Part shown: piece after piece, positions 43,166-56,574 of the stretch
Layout: the number at the start of each line of letters is the position of its first letter
Position numbering within the stretch: position 1 is the first letter of the stretch
Origin: Chelonoidis abingdonii
Taxonomy: Eukaryota; Chordata; Testudines; Testudinidae
DNA length: 64,000 nt
Reading direction: 5' to 3'
NCBI RefSeq assembly: GCF_003597395.2
Contig: NC_133774.1
Location: 34,864,732 to 34,928,731 of the forward strand
The notes under the pieces: generated by a model
The model's database searches: none
Told to the model about the DNA's origin: nothing
What the model saw: the letters and a program-made list of their open reading frames with translations, nothing else
Position numbers and translations under genes: made by a program

Positions 43166-43729
43166 TATTCTTTCAAAGGAGATTTTCACCCTACTTAGAA
43201 GTTACATATTTTCCTATTACACCAAACTCCAGTTAAGGAAAACTCTGGGATTGTACTGAATGAGAATTATGGCCAGCTTTGCAAATGAGCTGAGATTACA
43301 GCTCCTTTAAAGTCAGCCAGAATGCAAAGTGGTCTGGTGTTCGATTAGCTTTAAGAGTAAGGTACAGAGCTTAAGCTTAGCAAAGCAGCTGTCTTTCTCA
43401 TTTTCACTTTTTTCTGGGACTGGGAGCAGCTTTTTCATATGTAGCAGACCATTCTAGCTTCACCCAAACATCCAAAAACTCGTTTAGCCAAAGGTTTCAG
43501 ATATTCCCCAGACATTTCTGTAAACTGGGTTGTCCAATATTTATTAAATCATTTGTAAAACTCCATTAGATTAGCTCATGGAACTTGGGTAAATAGGAGA
43601 TGGGGAGAACATTATAAAAGTTCACAGATATCCAAAGAGTGTAAACACCAAGTCTGCAGCAGTTGGAAGAAAGAAAGATTAGGATGAAAAATGTCCTGAT
43701 AATGAGATATATTAGGTTTGGAATAGTTC

Positions 43730-43885
43730 CAATAGGGAAGTGGTGAAACCTTACCACTGGAAAGTTTCAAAATTAGACTGGACTAAACAAGATTAAATAT
43801 AAAGTAGGGAACAACCCTGCATTGGCATGTTGATAGAGTATATGATCTTATAGGCCTTCCCCATCTCTAATATCTATGATTGAAT
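43730..43885 (+). repeat. CR1 3'-end fragment
   Basis: TTACCACTGGAAAGTTTCAA, AATTAGACTGGACTAAACA, GATCTTATAGGCCTTCCCC and TATCTATGATTGAATGA follow the CR1 ORF2-tail to 3' UTR order in diverged form. Confidence 0.5.
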
Positions 43886-45115
43886 GAAACCTGTACATTC
43901 GTATGTAATATCTTATTTGTGTGTCAGAGTGTAATATACCAGCTGAAAAAAATTGAGGATGGTAAGACAACAATATTTAAATCAGAGAACCAGTGGTTCA
44001 CTAAAAGTTGCTGTTACAGAATCTGTGGTTTTTGAAGAGGAAATATGCATGCTTTTGGAAAGAATGTACTTTGCTGTATATTGACTTTTAAACTACGGGC
44101 TAGGTCTCTGCTATACCAACCTTTCTGCATTAATGAGTGAGGAGGAATTTGAGAAGTCTGGAGCACATGTGGTTTGGCAGGTGCTTTATATTTAAAGGCA
44201 CATGAGGTTTTGTCAAATTGTGTAGAGCTGGTCTAATCATAACCTCCAAGAATCAGTCATTGTTTACCTTAATTCTATCATAAGCACATCTGGGTAACTC
44301 TTTAAAATAATGGTAAATGTAATTAATAATGAATTGAGTTGGAAATCTGATAAAGTACTTATGACATCCATATAAGTAACAAATGAATTCATCATGGTTA
44401 ATATTATTACAAAAATACTAAAGGGATTAATAATGATTTGGGTCAGTATTTGAATGTGTTACTGACATGTGGCCAGGTATAATAAATGCTTTTTAAAAGC
44501 ATTGTTTATCACAGATCTTAGAACAACCTTGCAAAATTAAATTTTATGTATTTATTTATTTGTTTTACAGATAAGTGGAATATCATTTTTTTTCATTAGC
44601 ATCATCCTCATAACCAAGGGCAGGCAAGCATATTTTGTGTGTCTGGCCTGGAAAATTGTCATGATAATTCTGCAAGACTGTGTTACAATAATAACAGAAT
44701 AGATTTCACTACAACTTCACCTGTCCCCACCATAACTTTAGTGTATGCAGGGCGTAGCTGCAGTGCCACTCCAAATATGCACAACTAAGTAGTAGCAATG
44801 GATGCAATTCTCAGCCATTACAAGTTGGCATAGCTATATCTAAGGCAATGCATGGAGCTATGTCAGTTTACAACACCTGAGGATCTATTCCAGTGGAGGT
44901 AAGAATACTGCATGGAATCTGGGAAAAGCTTGATGGTATAATGTATGATCTCTGACTTACGCCGGGCAGCAGTTAGAAATTAGTGACAGAATATTCTATA
45001 TTGGTTGTCTAAAAGGTGAGGGGATACTGCAAAGATTTTGTCATCCTGTAGTGGTATGCAAGTCATTTAACACAAGGATGGAAAGCTTCTGCCATAGCCA
45101 CCCAGAGACAGGGGC
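43886..45115. other. Unassigned sequence
   Basis: About 1.2 kb, AT-rich; a possible amniote repeat trace at 44863-44895 (GTCAGTTTACAACACCTGAG). No gene recognised. Confidence 0.4.
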
Positions 45116-45984
45116 TGTCATAAGTAGATAGGTAAGAGTTAATTTTCTTTTACCTGCAAAGAGTGAACAAAGGGGGAACCAAACACCTGACCAGAGGACC
45201 AATCAGAGACCTGGATTTTTTTTAAAGTCTGGGAGGGAACTGGAAACTCGGGGTCTTTTCGTTTTCCTCGGCTGTGAGTAAACAAGCTTTTCTTCTAACT
45301 CCANNNNNNNNNNNNNNNNNNNNNNNNNNNNNNNNNNNNNNNNNNNNNNNNNNNNNNNNNNNNNNNNNNNNNNNNNNNNNNNNNNNNNNNNNNNNNNNNN
45401 NNNNNNNNNNNNNNNNNNNNNNNNNNNNNNNNNNNNNNNNNNNNNNNNNNNNNNNNNNNNNNNNNNNNNNNNNNNNNNNNNNNNNNNNNNNNNNNNNNNN
45501 NNNNNNNNNNNNNNNNNNNNNNNNNNNNNNNNNNNNNNNNNNNNNNNNNNNNNNNNNNNNNNNNNNNNNNNNNNNNNNNNNNNNNNNNNNNNNNNNNNNN
45601 NNNNNNNNNNNNNNNNNNNNNNNNNNNNNNNNNNNNNNNNNNNNNNNNNNNNNNNNNNNNNNNNNNNNNNNNNNNNNNNNNNNNNNNNNNNNNNNNNNNN
45701 NNNNNNNNNNNNNNNNNNNNNNNNNNNNNNNNNNNNNNNNNNNNNNNNNNNNNNNNNNNNNNNNNNNNNNNNNNNNNNNNNNNNNNNNNNNNNNNNNNNN
45801 NNNNNNNNNNNNNNNNNNNNNNNNNNNNNNCAAGGAATTTGGGGGAACCCAGGCTGATAGTAGCCTCAATACTATCTGGTGGCAGCGAAATAAGATCCAA
45901 GCTGGGTATAAGCTTGGGGAGGTTCACAGTAAGCACCCAGATTTTGTACATTAAAGTCCAGATTTGGGACAGACGCTTACCACA
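45116..45984 (+). mobile_element. Solo LTR containing an assembly gap
   Basis: Starts TGTCATAAGTAG and ends CTTACCACA, with GGGGC on both sides (45111-45115 and 45985-45989), a 5-bp duplication. The right part has CTATCTGGTGGCAGCGAAAT, the characteristic GGTGGCAGCG stretch of a reptile LTR family, and AAGCTTGGGGAGGTTCAC. 45304-45830 is unknown sequence (527 N). Because of the gap, an LTR with some internal sequence cannot be fully excluded. Confidence 0.6.
45304..45830. other. Assembly gap (527 N)
   Basis: A run of N inside the LTR. The gap size may be an estimate. Frames reported across it are meaningless. Confidence 0.99.
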
Positions 45985-46189
45985 GGGGCCTTGCAATAAA
46001 CATATTAGGGAACGGGGGAGAAAGTGCCATAAGTATAAATAGGTATGTATATCACTATTCTGCCATTTTAATGTACAGCAATTTCAATCTTCAACAGACT
46101 TTGAGCTGACCAGTTTTGAACTCTGCCACTTAAAGGGAGTTCCAGAACTTAAAGTCACAATAAGAGTCAGAAAACTGCATATCCTGCAG

Positions 46190-47380
46190 TCTATAATGAT
46201 GTGACTTCAGTCATTCTCATAGCTTTAGTTAATGTCTCTATGCTGGTTACTCCCAAATCTACTTTCCTATCCACCCCAACTTCTCCCCCTCCACCAAATC
46301 TCACAATACCATCTTCATCTCCAAAACCTCCTCTTGGATGGCCTGTTATCATCTCAAACTCAGTGTGTTGAAATCTTGTCTTTGTTCCCAAATCATCTCT
46401 CCTGCTCCTTTCAATATCATAGTCAACCACTCCAGTAACCTTCCTATCTCCTGGACTCACAAACACAGTTACCTTGTCTCACACCATCTTCACATTTTTG
46501 TAACTCATTGGCTTCATTAAAGATATTCCTGATTTACAACAGTGTGAGAGGAAAATCAGGCTTAGTGTCATTGTTTGTTCCCCCGCCCTTCTCTCTCTCT
46601 GTGAGACTCCCCTTCACTTCCAAGCTCCTACCAGATCTTGCTGTTTTTCCTCTACGCTATCTTCAACATCTGTCCTTTGCTCCTTGCCCAGGCCTTGGTC
46701 ACTTCACAGCTTGGTCGCTTCTGAACCTCTTCCTTTTCACTCTCCTTGCTCTTCGTCTTGCTCAGCTCCAGATTGTCTAAAACACTTCTTCCAAACTCAC
46801 CTTCCTCCCTCAACACTCTGAAACACATCACTCCCCTCTGAACCACTGGCTTTCCTGGCTATTCTGCATTGAGGTCAGACTTCTCATCCTCTGCTTCAAA
46901 GCCTTTCTCAACTGCACTTGATTACAACTCTGCCCTTATTTCCACATACTCATGCTCTCACTGCCTTTGCTCTATCCAAACCCTGCTCCTAGCTGCGTCC
47001 CTTGCACTGTCTCTCTACACCATTGCAATTTTTTTTTTGCTTTCCTTTATACTTGAAACTGCTTCATGTAGCACCTACTTCTGAGGTGTGCTAAGTGCCT
47101 GCAGCTTCAGTGGCCCAACTCCAGCTAATGCTCCAGCTAATCCTTTCTTTTATCAAACCCCTCTGTTAAACATAGCTCTTCCACCAAGCCTTTCAATGAT
47201 GATCAGTCATCAACCTGGCCTCTGCTTCACATCTGCATTCTTGCCAGGTGTATTTTATGCTTGCTGTATAATGTTTCTAAATCGAGTTGTAAGCTCCTTG
47301 GGGCAAGGAATGTCTCATTTTAGTATATTGCGTAGCACATCTGTGCAGCATATTGTTGGTGCTCGTTCAACAGGTAAAAC
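46190..47380 (+). mobile_element. L2/L3-like LINE 3' region
   Basis: Pyrimidine-rich plus-strand sequence. CCTATCTCCTGGACTCACAA, CTTTGCTCCTTGCCCAGGCC, TCAAAGCCTTTCTCAACTGC and CTCTTCCACCAAGCCTTTC match the C-terminal ORF2 and linker of ancient CR1-clade LINEs. It ends with the tail GTTGTAAGCTCCTTGGGGCA at 47288-47307. Decayed, without open frames of note. Confidence 0.6.
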
Positions 47381-50300
47381 AAGTAATTTTTTAACCTTTT
47401 AAAATTATTACATGGATTTATTTTTAAAAGGAACATTTTCTCACTGGCAACATATTTTCTCCTCTTATTTGGTCTTGCAGTGAAATCATAATTGTTGTAT
47501 TTGTGATAGCACAGTTATTTCCATGGGAACTAACTGTGATGTCATAAACACAGGATTTATATCTTCTCTGTAGACTCAGGCAGAAGGAGCAGCTGGACTG
47601 AGGAGAAAACTATTACTGAAATACCAACAATCTCCAATAAATACTAAAAGTCTTCATCAAAGGGAGGAATATTGCTTAAATAGATTTCTTTCTATACACA
47701 TTTTTAGGTTTTTAATAGCTTTTTTCCCTGAGCTAGTCCCTCTTTTAGAAGTAGAAATATATTTTAAAATAACTGGAAATAATAAATGTTTGGCATCAAG
47801 GCTCTAAAGTGAAAACATTTGCCTCAGACAAATTAAACAGAATGGGAAGAAAGCACCACGATGATGAGAAAAGACATAAAAATTTCATGGGCGACATTTC
47901 TCACAGCTGAACCACCAGTTACTCACTGGAGTACCTATGACGTATTGAGGATGTGCTTGGGTAGACTATTTACAAGAACGAAGAAGTGATTAATAAAAGA
48001 ATGAAGTGGAAAACATCCTATGTGATGTTTTGGTTATACAAGTGGGCTCAGCTTTGTAAGCAGAACTCGTCAGAGAAAGCCACACACCCCAAAATGGAAT
48101 GAATCATGACTGATTTCCTGCCTTCACTCACTGAAAAGACAAAGAAAAATGAAAGCCTTGAAAGGTAATTAGCTTTTAATTTGGAAAAAAAAAGTTGTTT
48201 GACAAAATAATCCTTCACGTGCTTCATGTTGCAAAGCACAGAATGTTTTTACATGAATGTTGCCATTCCATTTATTATTAAGATCGAGTTGAAGATAATA
48301 AGATAATAAATGTAATAATGACACTTTTCACTCAATCGATATATTGTAGCATCCTTCTTCTGAGACTTTCAAAGCATGTACAAAAATTAATTTAGTAACA
48401 GAAGTGTGACACCGACCTTAGTTATGTTAATATCACCATAATTAATCTTCAAAACACCATTATGTGGAATATAAATAATAGCTCAGTTTTAGCCACCTTT
48501 CTATTCATACTGTTCTCACACCATAGTACCTGACAGCCTTATAACGTAAACAAGCAGAAAGTTTCTCTCTCCCTACTATTTGATGGCAGAGAAAGGTGTT
48601 GACATTAGGTATCAGGAGTTTAATTATTTGGACAAAGCTAGGACAAAGCGATGGGTTTTATACTACAACCTGAAAGCAGTAAGCGTCAAGGCCATTTTGA
48701 CATCTAAACCTTGAGATGGTTACTGAAAAAACTCTATCTATGTCTCCCACAGTCCTTATCATTGCTGGAAGGGTCCACTGTTCTAGAGGAGTGAAGCTGT
48801 TATAGAACATTCTGGTCACTGAGAGAATATTAGTCTTGCAAGTAGCTAATACCTAACCCATTGCCAGTGCTGAAGATTAGCAATAAAACCATAAAGTGGA
48901 TCTCTTCTTCAACACAGAACAGGTGCCATTACACAATTTTTTCAGCCACTATGTTGGCTCCCTATTGAATAACATTCCACTTACTGATGATCCTATCTAC
49001 AATTGAAGCAGAAAACAGGGCCAAATCCGTATCTATTGAGAATTAGGTGTAGTCTTCTGCCTGAATATAACTGGAAGAAAGCATTTCTAGAGGCCATCAC
49101 TACTTGAGTCTTCAGATCAGTGAAGAGAAAAGGAAGATCCCAAAGCTACTGACCATTTTATGGTGATTAGGCAGATTCCTTCTACAGAATTAATTTTTTG
49201 AAGCTCATTCCTCTTCTCACCAGCACTACCACTTTCTTACCTGGTTTCATTTCAGCTAGGCAGTCAGAGGTGTGGGTGGTGACTAGGAAGCCTTGCAGTG
49301 CTTGTTGGACTTCTTGTGTGAAAAGTCAAATATTTATGAGAGAAAGAATTGAGTATGGGTCATGCGTATGGCCATTGGCCAATGTTTCAGATTCAGGTTT
49401 GAGTTTTTTTGGTGAAGCTCCCTCAATGAAGTGTCCAATGAGGGGCTCTGAGGAAAGGATTTATGCTGGGCATATCTTGTGTCTAAAAAATGAACACCAG
49501 GTACAAATATGAATAGCTGGACTTCTTATTACTTGATTTGTACCTGCACTCAATTAGTAGGTACAATGAGCATATTAGGCTCCTGCCAGCAATTCAAATG
49601 TGGGCCTGAAAATGCAGATAGCTTACATTCACAGGAGAGAGGCCGCCCTTCTGAAACTTCACTGTTAGTAGTCTAAAAACACAGCTATAGATTTTCAGAA
49701 GAGTGCATGACTGTCCTATACTCTGAAGTGGGATTGTGCCCACCATTGCAGTAATGGCCTGTGTAAATGCCTCGTTAAACATTCCTTTGGTCACTGGCAT
49801 ACTCAATTATGATGTGAAATTTTCTAAAAATCAGGCCATAAATATGGTTGACAGAACATACCCCTTTTGTGCAAAAACACCCAGAATTTTAGCACAGTTG
49901 TTTTATCTGTTTTCTTTAATCCAAATTTAAGAAAAAATATAAATAAAACCTAAAACTGGAGGGCCTCCATATATTGACTAAGAACCCAAAATTGTAGTCA
50001 GTAGGACTTTTAAAGAATGCTATACATAATGAATGGTACAATATGCCTAACAAAGCACCAGAATACAGTCCATGCAGTGATATAAAAATTCACAATACAT
50101 CATCATGCTACAAACATTTCCTATACACATTCATAAAGATACAAAGCTGTTAGTAGAATGGAAGCTATTTGAGGCTTGTAAAAGAAAATACAGCAAATTG
50201 TGTGGATTATTTTCATTCTGAACATATTTTTTTACTTAATCCATATGACTGGTTTATATTAAAACATTCAAATGTTGAAAAAAGTTCTAGGTTACAGACT

Positions 50301-51060
50301 GATAGTAATTGCATAAAAGCTAATTATTTTTTCATTACTTTTTAATATAATTAAATATGAAAACAAATGTTTTGTGTAATATTCATTGTGTTTGAGACTA
50401 ATGCAGGACGTTGGTAATTCCTATTGACTGGTTGTTTTTGTGGGTTTGAATCTGGTGTGTCTTTTTCCTACCAATGTAAAATGTTTCTCAATATTTTTTC
50501 TGCTCCTTGTTTTTTATTAAAATTCTGCACTGGCTTTTATGTCTTAATAAGTGTTCTATTGTATAGAGGTAACTTCTGAAAAGTTATTGTAGACACAAGC
50601 TTTCAAGCAATAAAGTACATGGCTTTACTGTGTTAGCTATCTTAGGCTAATGCTAGAGGGTTAAATTCTAATATTACATTTGCCCCTAAATAAGGTGTGA
50701 CATGTAGATGCACCACCCCAGAGGCTGTCCATAGAGGTGACAGTGACTTCTTTGTGGAGAAGTAAGCTGCTGTCCCTGATCTAATACCCATTGAACTCAA
50801 TAGGAATCTTTTATTTGACTTCATTGGCTGGCCAATTGATCAGATCTCTACTAGTTTATACCAGTAACAGACTACTTTTCCCTCCACCTCACTCAGCTGC
50901 ACTGGCCAGTGCATTCCGAGGCTAGAGCAAGCCCTGCCTGCTACCTACCCATAAGTATGGGAGGGAAGCAGCAGCCCCAAAGACACTGCTCTCCTCCCTT
51001 TGCTGTGATCTCCTGGTACTCCCTAACTTTCCTCTGTGCTGTAGTACAGTCAGGTGACTA
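47381..51060. other. Unassigned 3.7-kb stretch
   Basis: No gene or strong repeat found. The frame at 49198-49512 (104 codons) lacks any recognisable domain. A trace of amniote repeat lies near 50640-50870. Otherwise AT-rich unique-looking sequence. Confidence 0.4.
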
Positions 51061-51621
51061 GCTTGCCATCAGAATTTATATCCCTTACAAAATAAACATA
51101 CTCATCACTCTTGGTTCAAATGTGTTTGAAAACATCTCTCTTTACCCATTAATTTATCTCACCCTTTGTCATTATTGGATGCCTAAAAGCATTTTGGATA
51201 CATTTCACTATCCCTCTCGTCACCAGAGCTCTCTCTGCCACCTTCAGCTCCTGTTTCTCCACCCCTCTATAGGCAGACTCATGCTCTAACCTATTGATTC
51301 TTTCTCTGTAACTTACCTAAAATATCATCTTTTCCTTCCTGCCTCTAAAATCCTGTCTACCACATAGTTATCTCTCTCTGGCTTCCCTGTACCTCATCTT
51401 GTTTGTCTTCACTCCATTGAAAGGGCATATGCTAAAATCATCTTCCTCACCCACTGCTCACCAAATCCTTTCATTGTTTTCTCCTTGCCCTCTATGTCCA
51501 ATTAAACTTCTCTCCCTCAATTTCATGGCTTTACAAGCCCCCCTATATTACAAGCCCCCCCCCCCCCGGCACCTACATCTTTGCTCTTCCTTCTCCCTTC
51601 TTGACTACTTCAATGTCCATA
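51061..51621 (+). repeat. Possible L2/L3-like LINE body, pyrimidine-rich
   Basis: Resembles the CT-rich plus-strand body of the LINE at 46190 (for example ACCAGAGCTCTCTCTGCC, CTCCTTGCCCTCTATGTCC) but shows no diagnostic tail. A 14-C run lies at about 51556-51569. The call is tentative. Confidence 0.3.
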
Positions 51622-51842
51622 GAAGACCAGACTGGGACTCAGGAGATCTGAGTTGTATTTCTGGCTCAGCAGTTGACCTGCTGGGTGACCTTGGGCAAGT
51701 CTTTTCATCTCCCTGTGACTCACTTTCCTAATCTGTAAAATGGGAATGAGGATACTGACATCCCTTGTAAAGTGCTTTGAGATCTACTGATGAAAAGCAC
51801 TGATAAAAGCTTCTGATGATGATGATGATAATGATTATAAAT
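51622..51842 (+). repeat. MIR-type SINE, nearly complete
   Basis: GGGACTCAGGAGATCTGAGT, GCTGGGTGACCTTGGGCAAG, CTAATCTGTAAAATGGGAAT and GTAAAGTGCTTTGAGATCTA follow in MIR order, then a GATGAT simple tail. Same family as 20960-21194 in the opposite orientation. Confidence 0.85.
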
Positions 51843-54069
51843 TTATAAAACTTCCCCCAAATGGGACAATTTGGATTCTTTTTGTGATCTCATCTGCATC
51901 CCTTCTTCCATGATATTCCTGATATCTGAAATCTTCCTGTATCTCTGTCTTAGTATCAAAGTATTTATATCATGCTAATCATCTAAGAGGTCAAGTTTCT
52001 GTTCTCTGACATCACTGCTGTGCTCTTCATTGATTCTTCCAGAATCTTCCCTATATGTAAGATCACACAGGAGACAGCAAGGTCAGCTACAGATACCTCA
52101 CTTTACAAGAGTCCATAGGCAAATATCTAAGTATTTTTACAACTTTTGACTAGACCAGGTTCTTACAACATGGGTCTTTGAGTTGTCCAAGCCCAATTAC
52201 AATGTAGTTATCTTTGCTTTTACTGTATGATTGTTAACATACGCTGCTGTTTTCACTTTGAAATATTTTCACTGTGAAATATTGTTTTATTAGGAAAGAA
52301 TAGTTAGGAAAGAAGCGACATATATATTTTAGTGGACAACTGTATTTTTAAACAAAATGTTCATTATCCAAGTTGGTTTCTGTTTTTGCTATCCTATTCT
52401 CCAGAAATTCACCGAGCAGTGAATTCAAACTTTAAACAAGAATTTAAATAATTAAATCCAACAAGTTTATGAGACAGCTACAGGAGGTTAAAAAAAAATG
52501 AGAGAAAAGGAAATAGGCAAATGGGGAGAGGTTTGGTTTGCAGAATTGATTTGACTTCAACCCTAAAGACAGCTGTAGTGTAAGTATACAATACAGTTAA
52601 ATGAACAGATGTGTGCACTATACCATACGTTCATAAAATAAATGGTAGTCTTTTTATATGCATGCCTGCTAAAGGAATAAGAATAGAAAATAACACATTT
52701 CCAGTCCAGGAAGGAATAAAATATTGAACCCATGCAGAGGGATTGGTCTATAGCACTCCTTGTTTGTTAGTATAGTAGTAGAGGTGAGAAAGTACAATTA
52801 ATCAGTATCCAACAGTCTGATCTTAAATATAAAAGGGTGGTGGTTTGATAAAAAGAAGATGTCTATTGAACAACAATTTAACCAACTGTTCCTATTTGGT
52901 ATAAACAATAGTCTATCTTTTTAAAGATGTCTGACATACATTTGGCAAGTTCCTACTGTGCTGGACTTGCACATACAAATGGTATGAATCATGAGAGAGA
53001 AACGACACAAGAATATTAGTCTTCATGTATTGTGATAAGATGCTCTCACCACACTATAAGAAGATTGATGGCATCATGCAAGAAACATTGACTGAAGAAG
53101 AAACACTACCCTGGCAAGGAAGAGTTTGTCCCCTTCGAGGCAGTTCTTCAGGGAAGATAATACTCCAAGATCCTCTCCTAGAAGACATGAACATCTGTTA
53201 AAGAAGACCTCAACTCTGACTCCATCTCAACACTCAGGGACAGAACCTTGAAATGACACACTTAGGCACTATGGAAATCTTACAAAGGGTGATGTCTTCC
53301 TTTATAACATAGGGATCTTTGAATTGGAACATGATATTGACATGGAAATCGTCCAAATGAGACCCACAACTTCATTAAGGTGAAGGGAATCCCCCTGCAA
53401 CAACAACAGAAAAAGCTTCAAAGAGGAACAAAATCTCCAAAGACAAACATGTTTGAAGGGGATGTTTCAACAGTGATGGGGAGCTTTTGAAGGAGAAAGC
53501 AATGTGAACTCTTGAAAAGGGGTCATCACTTAGCCACATGCAGCCTTTGAAGAAGGCTCCAGACACATTGTGTAAAGCCTTTCAAGCGTTGCTACAGATA
53601 CAGTTACAATTATAGACAGATATTGTGAAGACTGGAACTCTTACTGTGTTTAGCTCTTGACTGGCCTACAAATGCATGGCTGAGACAAAAGGCCAGTCCA
53701 GATCCTCAGTTGGTACAAATTGGACTTTATTGAAGCCAAAGAAGATCTAGCTATTGGGGAGAATCAGAGCTGAAAAAAACTTAAGTGGATTTTCAACTAA
53801 ATCTATCTATAAAATACATCCTTCCTCCATTTCTCACCACTGAGACGTATAGCAGAATCCTCTACTGAGACCATATTCAGCTGGTGTCGTTGAGGCTGAT
53901 TCTCTCCTCAGTTTTAGCAATGTGAATAAGGAATAACTCCAATGAAGTCGTTACAGCTATACCAACTAGATGAGAGTAGAATCAGGAAAATCAGAAGAAC
54001 CAGATTAATTTAAATCTAAATTAAAGATTCATTTTTTTTGTATGTTTTAGCATGTTTCCCATGCCAGAT
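51843..54069. other. Unassigned sequence
   Basis: 2.2 kb without a recognised gene. 53080-53570 contains several medium frames rich in Glu, Lys and Gln in both directions, perhaps decayed coding sequence, but no family can be named. Confidence 0.35.
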
Positions 54070-54235
54070 GCCTGGCAACCCTAGTCCGAGCGCTCGGGCT
54101 GCAGCCCAAGCCTGAATGTTTACACTGCAATTAAACAGCCCCTTAGCCCAAGCCCCGTGAGCATAAGTCAGCTGGCACGCAGGCCAGCCGCAGGTGTCTA
54201 ATTGCAGCGCAGACCTACCCACAATGACCTTGTAG
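54070..54235. mobile_element. MITE fragment, Harbinger-like wording
   Basis: GAATGTTTACACTGCAATTA and, inverted, TAATTGCAGCGCAGACC mark the two arms, with CAGCCCCTTAGCCCAAGCCC between. The arms resemble MITEs with TCTACACTGCAATTA ends common in reptile genomes. TSD not seen. Confidence 0.5.
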
Positions 54236-54452
54236 CTGAAACACTCTCACTCTCCTTCTAAGCACACAGGAAAGAGAAAAATCCACCACCACCATCTGGG
54301 GAGTGAAAGAATAATTAAATGATCTGTCCCACCAATGTGGCAAAGAGGATAAAGGTCCCTGCCCGATTTGCCCAGTCTTTCTGAGCCTCAGAATTCTGCT
54401 GCTGGGGAGTGGAGATGACAGCAGGAGAGGAGTCCTGGTCCATTGAGCCTCA

Positions 54453-56574
54453 GGGTATGTCTACACTACAGGATTATTCCGATTTTACATAAACCAGTTT
54501 TGTAAAACAGATTGTATAAAGTCGAGTGCACGCGGCCACAAAAAGCACAATAATTCGGCGGTGTGCATCCATGTACTGAGGCTAGCATCGATTTCTGGAG
54601 TGTTGCGCTGTGGGTAGCTATCCCATAGCTATCCCATAGTTCCCGCAGTCTCCCCTGCCCATTGGAATTCTGGGTTGAGATCCCAATACATGATGGTGCA
54701 AAAAACGTGTCACGAATGAGTCTGGGAAAATTCCATCACTCATCCTTCCTCCGTGAAAGCAAGGCAGACAATCATTTTGCACCCTTTTTCCCTGGATTGC
54801 CCCTGGCAGGACGCCAATAGCATGGCAACCATGGAGGCCTGTTTTGCCTTTTGTCACTGTCACCTATGTTGTATGGATGCTCTGACGAGCATAGGCTACT
54901 GCAGTGCTACAACAGCAGCTCATTTGCTTTGCGGTAGCATTAGACAGTTACACAGTCATTCTGTACCATCTGCTGTTGCCATCTGTAAATTGGCGATGAG
55001 ATGATGGTTATCAGTCATCTGTACCATCTGACCTGCTGTCATGGTGCTCTGGCTGCCTTTCGCTTGAGGTCGCCGGGGGCACAAAGCAAAATGGGAACGA
55101 CTTGCCACGGGTCATTCCCTCCTTTATTTTTTATCTTAAAATAGAGTCAGTCTTGCAGAAATGGGCAAGTGTCTAGAGAACCAGTGTTCAGGAACAGAGA
55201 GCACAGCACCCAATCCCGCAGAAATGATGAGCTGATGCCATTTCACGGGATGCCCTGCAACAACCCCACCTGTTGCTTCCCTCTACCAAACCTTCCTGGG
55301 CTTATCATGATGCAGTGTCCCTCTCATTTGTGTATGAGTATAAAGAATTGCAGAATAAGAAACATGATTTTCACTGAGATGAAAAGAGGGGGAAGGCCAA
55401 GCCTGCAGCTGCATGTGATAGTCAGGCAGGGACATTAAACAGTGAGGAGAGAGGAGGCCCAGGCCTCCTGCTGCTATGATAGTCAGCAGTACAGAATCTT
55501 TTCTTTAGACATGAAAGAATGGGGCTGAGGAACTCATCCCCAGTTTGCTCTGATAAGGATGTTAACCAGCCGCCTGTACCATCTGCTCGTGAATGACCAG
55601 AAGTCATTCCTATTTTTACCAGGCGCCCCGCCACCTCACCTGAGGAAGCCAGGAGCTCTCATGGTATGTGCGAGGACGGCTATCATCCTTTTGGTACGTA
55701 CCATCTGCACCGAGGAGGGGAGGGAGAGGATGCTGCTGTTCAGTGCTTGCAGCAACGCATCTAACCAGCAGCATGCCAGTAGAATAACAAGGTGGACATG
55801 ACAAAAAGTCAAAAAACGATTTTTTCCTTTTCTTTCATGGGGGAGGGTAAATTGCGAGGATAGACGCCTGACCACCCGGACAATGTGTTTTGACCCTACA
55901 GGCATTAGGGAGCTCAGCCAAGATCAAATACTTTTCGGAGGACTGCAAGAACTGTGGGGATAGCTGTAGTCCTCAGTCCCCTCCTCCCTCCGAATGAGCG
56001 TTCTATTTATTCTTTATGGCTTTCCATTACACTTGTCACACAGCACTGTGCTGATGGACTTTGTAATCATAGCCTGGAGATTTTTTTCAATGCTTTGGCA
56101 TTTCGTCTTCTGTAACAGGCTCAGATAGAACAGGTTTGTCTCCCACAGTACGATCCAGATCCAGTATCCTCCCGTATGGTCCAGCCGGAGCTCTTTTGGA
56201 ATTTGGGATGCATCACCACCCGTGCTGATCAGAGCTCCACGCTGGGTCAAACAGGAAATGCAATCAAGTTGCAATCGGGACTTCTGTTCTACCTGGCCAG
56301 TGCATCCAAGTTCAGATTGCTTTCCAGAGCGGTCACAATGGTGCACTGTGGGATACTGCCCGGAGGCCAATACCGTTGGTTTGCGGCCACACTATCCCTA
56401 ATCCGACATGGCAATACTGATTTCAGTGCTACTCCTCTCGTCGGGGAGGAGTACAAAAACCGGTTTAAAGAGCCCTTTATATCAATATTAAGGGCCTCGT
56501 TGTGTGGATGGGTGCAGGGTTAAATTGGTTTAATGCTGCTAAATTCGGTTTAAACGCGTAGTGTAGACCAGGCC
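54453..56574 (+). mobile_element. PIF/Harbinger-like DNA transposon copy, 2.1 kb
   Basis: The ends are GGGTATGTCTACACTAC and GTAGTGTAGACCAGGCC, inverted repeats over the TCTACACTAC core. Flanks TCA (54450-54452) and TAA (56575-56577) fit a 3-bp TWA-type duplication with one change. Inside, GTGGGTAGCTATCCCATAGC and AATTCTGGGTTGAGATCCC match the known leader of such elements, and GTTTAAAGAGCCCTTTATAT the right end. No transposase domain is readable in any frame, so it is a deleted, non-autonomous copy. The 115-118 codon frames (56014-56523) lack domains. Confidence 0.7.

Noticed and set aside
45222..45996. Three open frames of 215-233 codons around the gap
   Set aside because: They are open only because the N run has no stop codons; the real residues at their ends show no domain.
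46191..46780. Several 60-91 codon frames
   Set aside because: They fall within decayed L2/L3-like LINE sequence and match no domain in frame.
49198..49512. 104-codon frame as a possible host exon
   Set aside because: No recognisable domain, and splice signals cannot be judged from sequence alone; left unassigned.
56014..56523. Overlapping 115- and 118-codon frames on opposite strands
   Set aside because: They lie inside the Harbinger-like element near its right end and carry no transposase motif.
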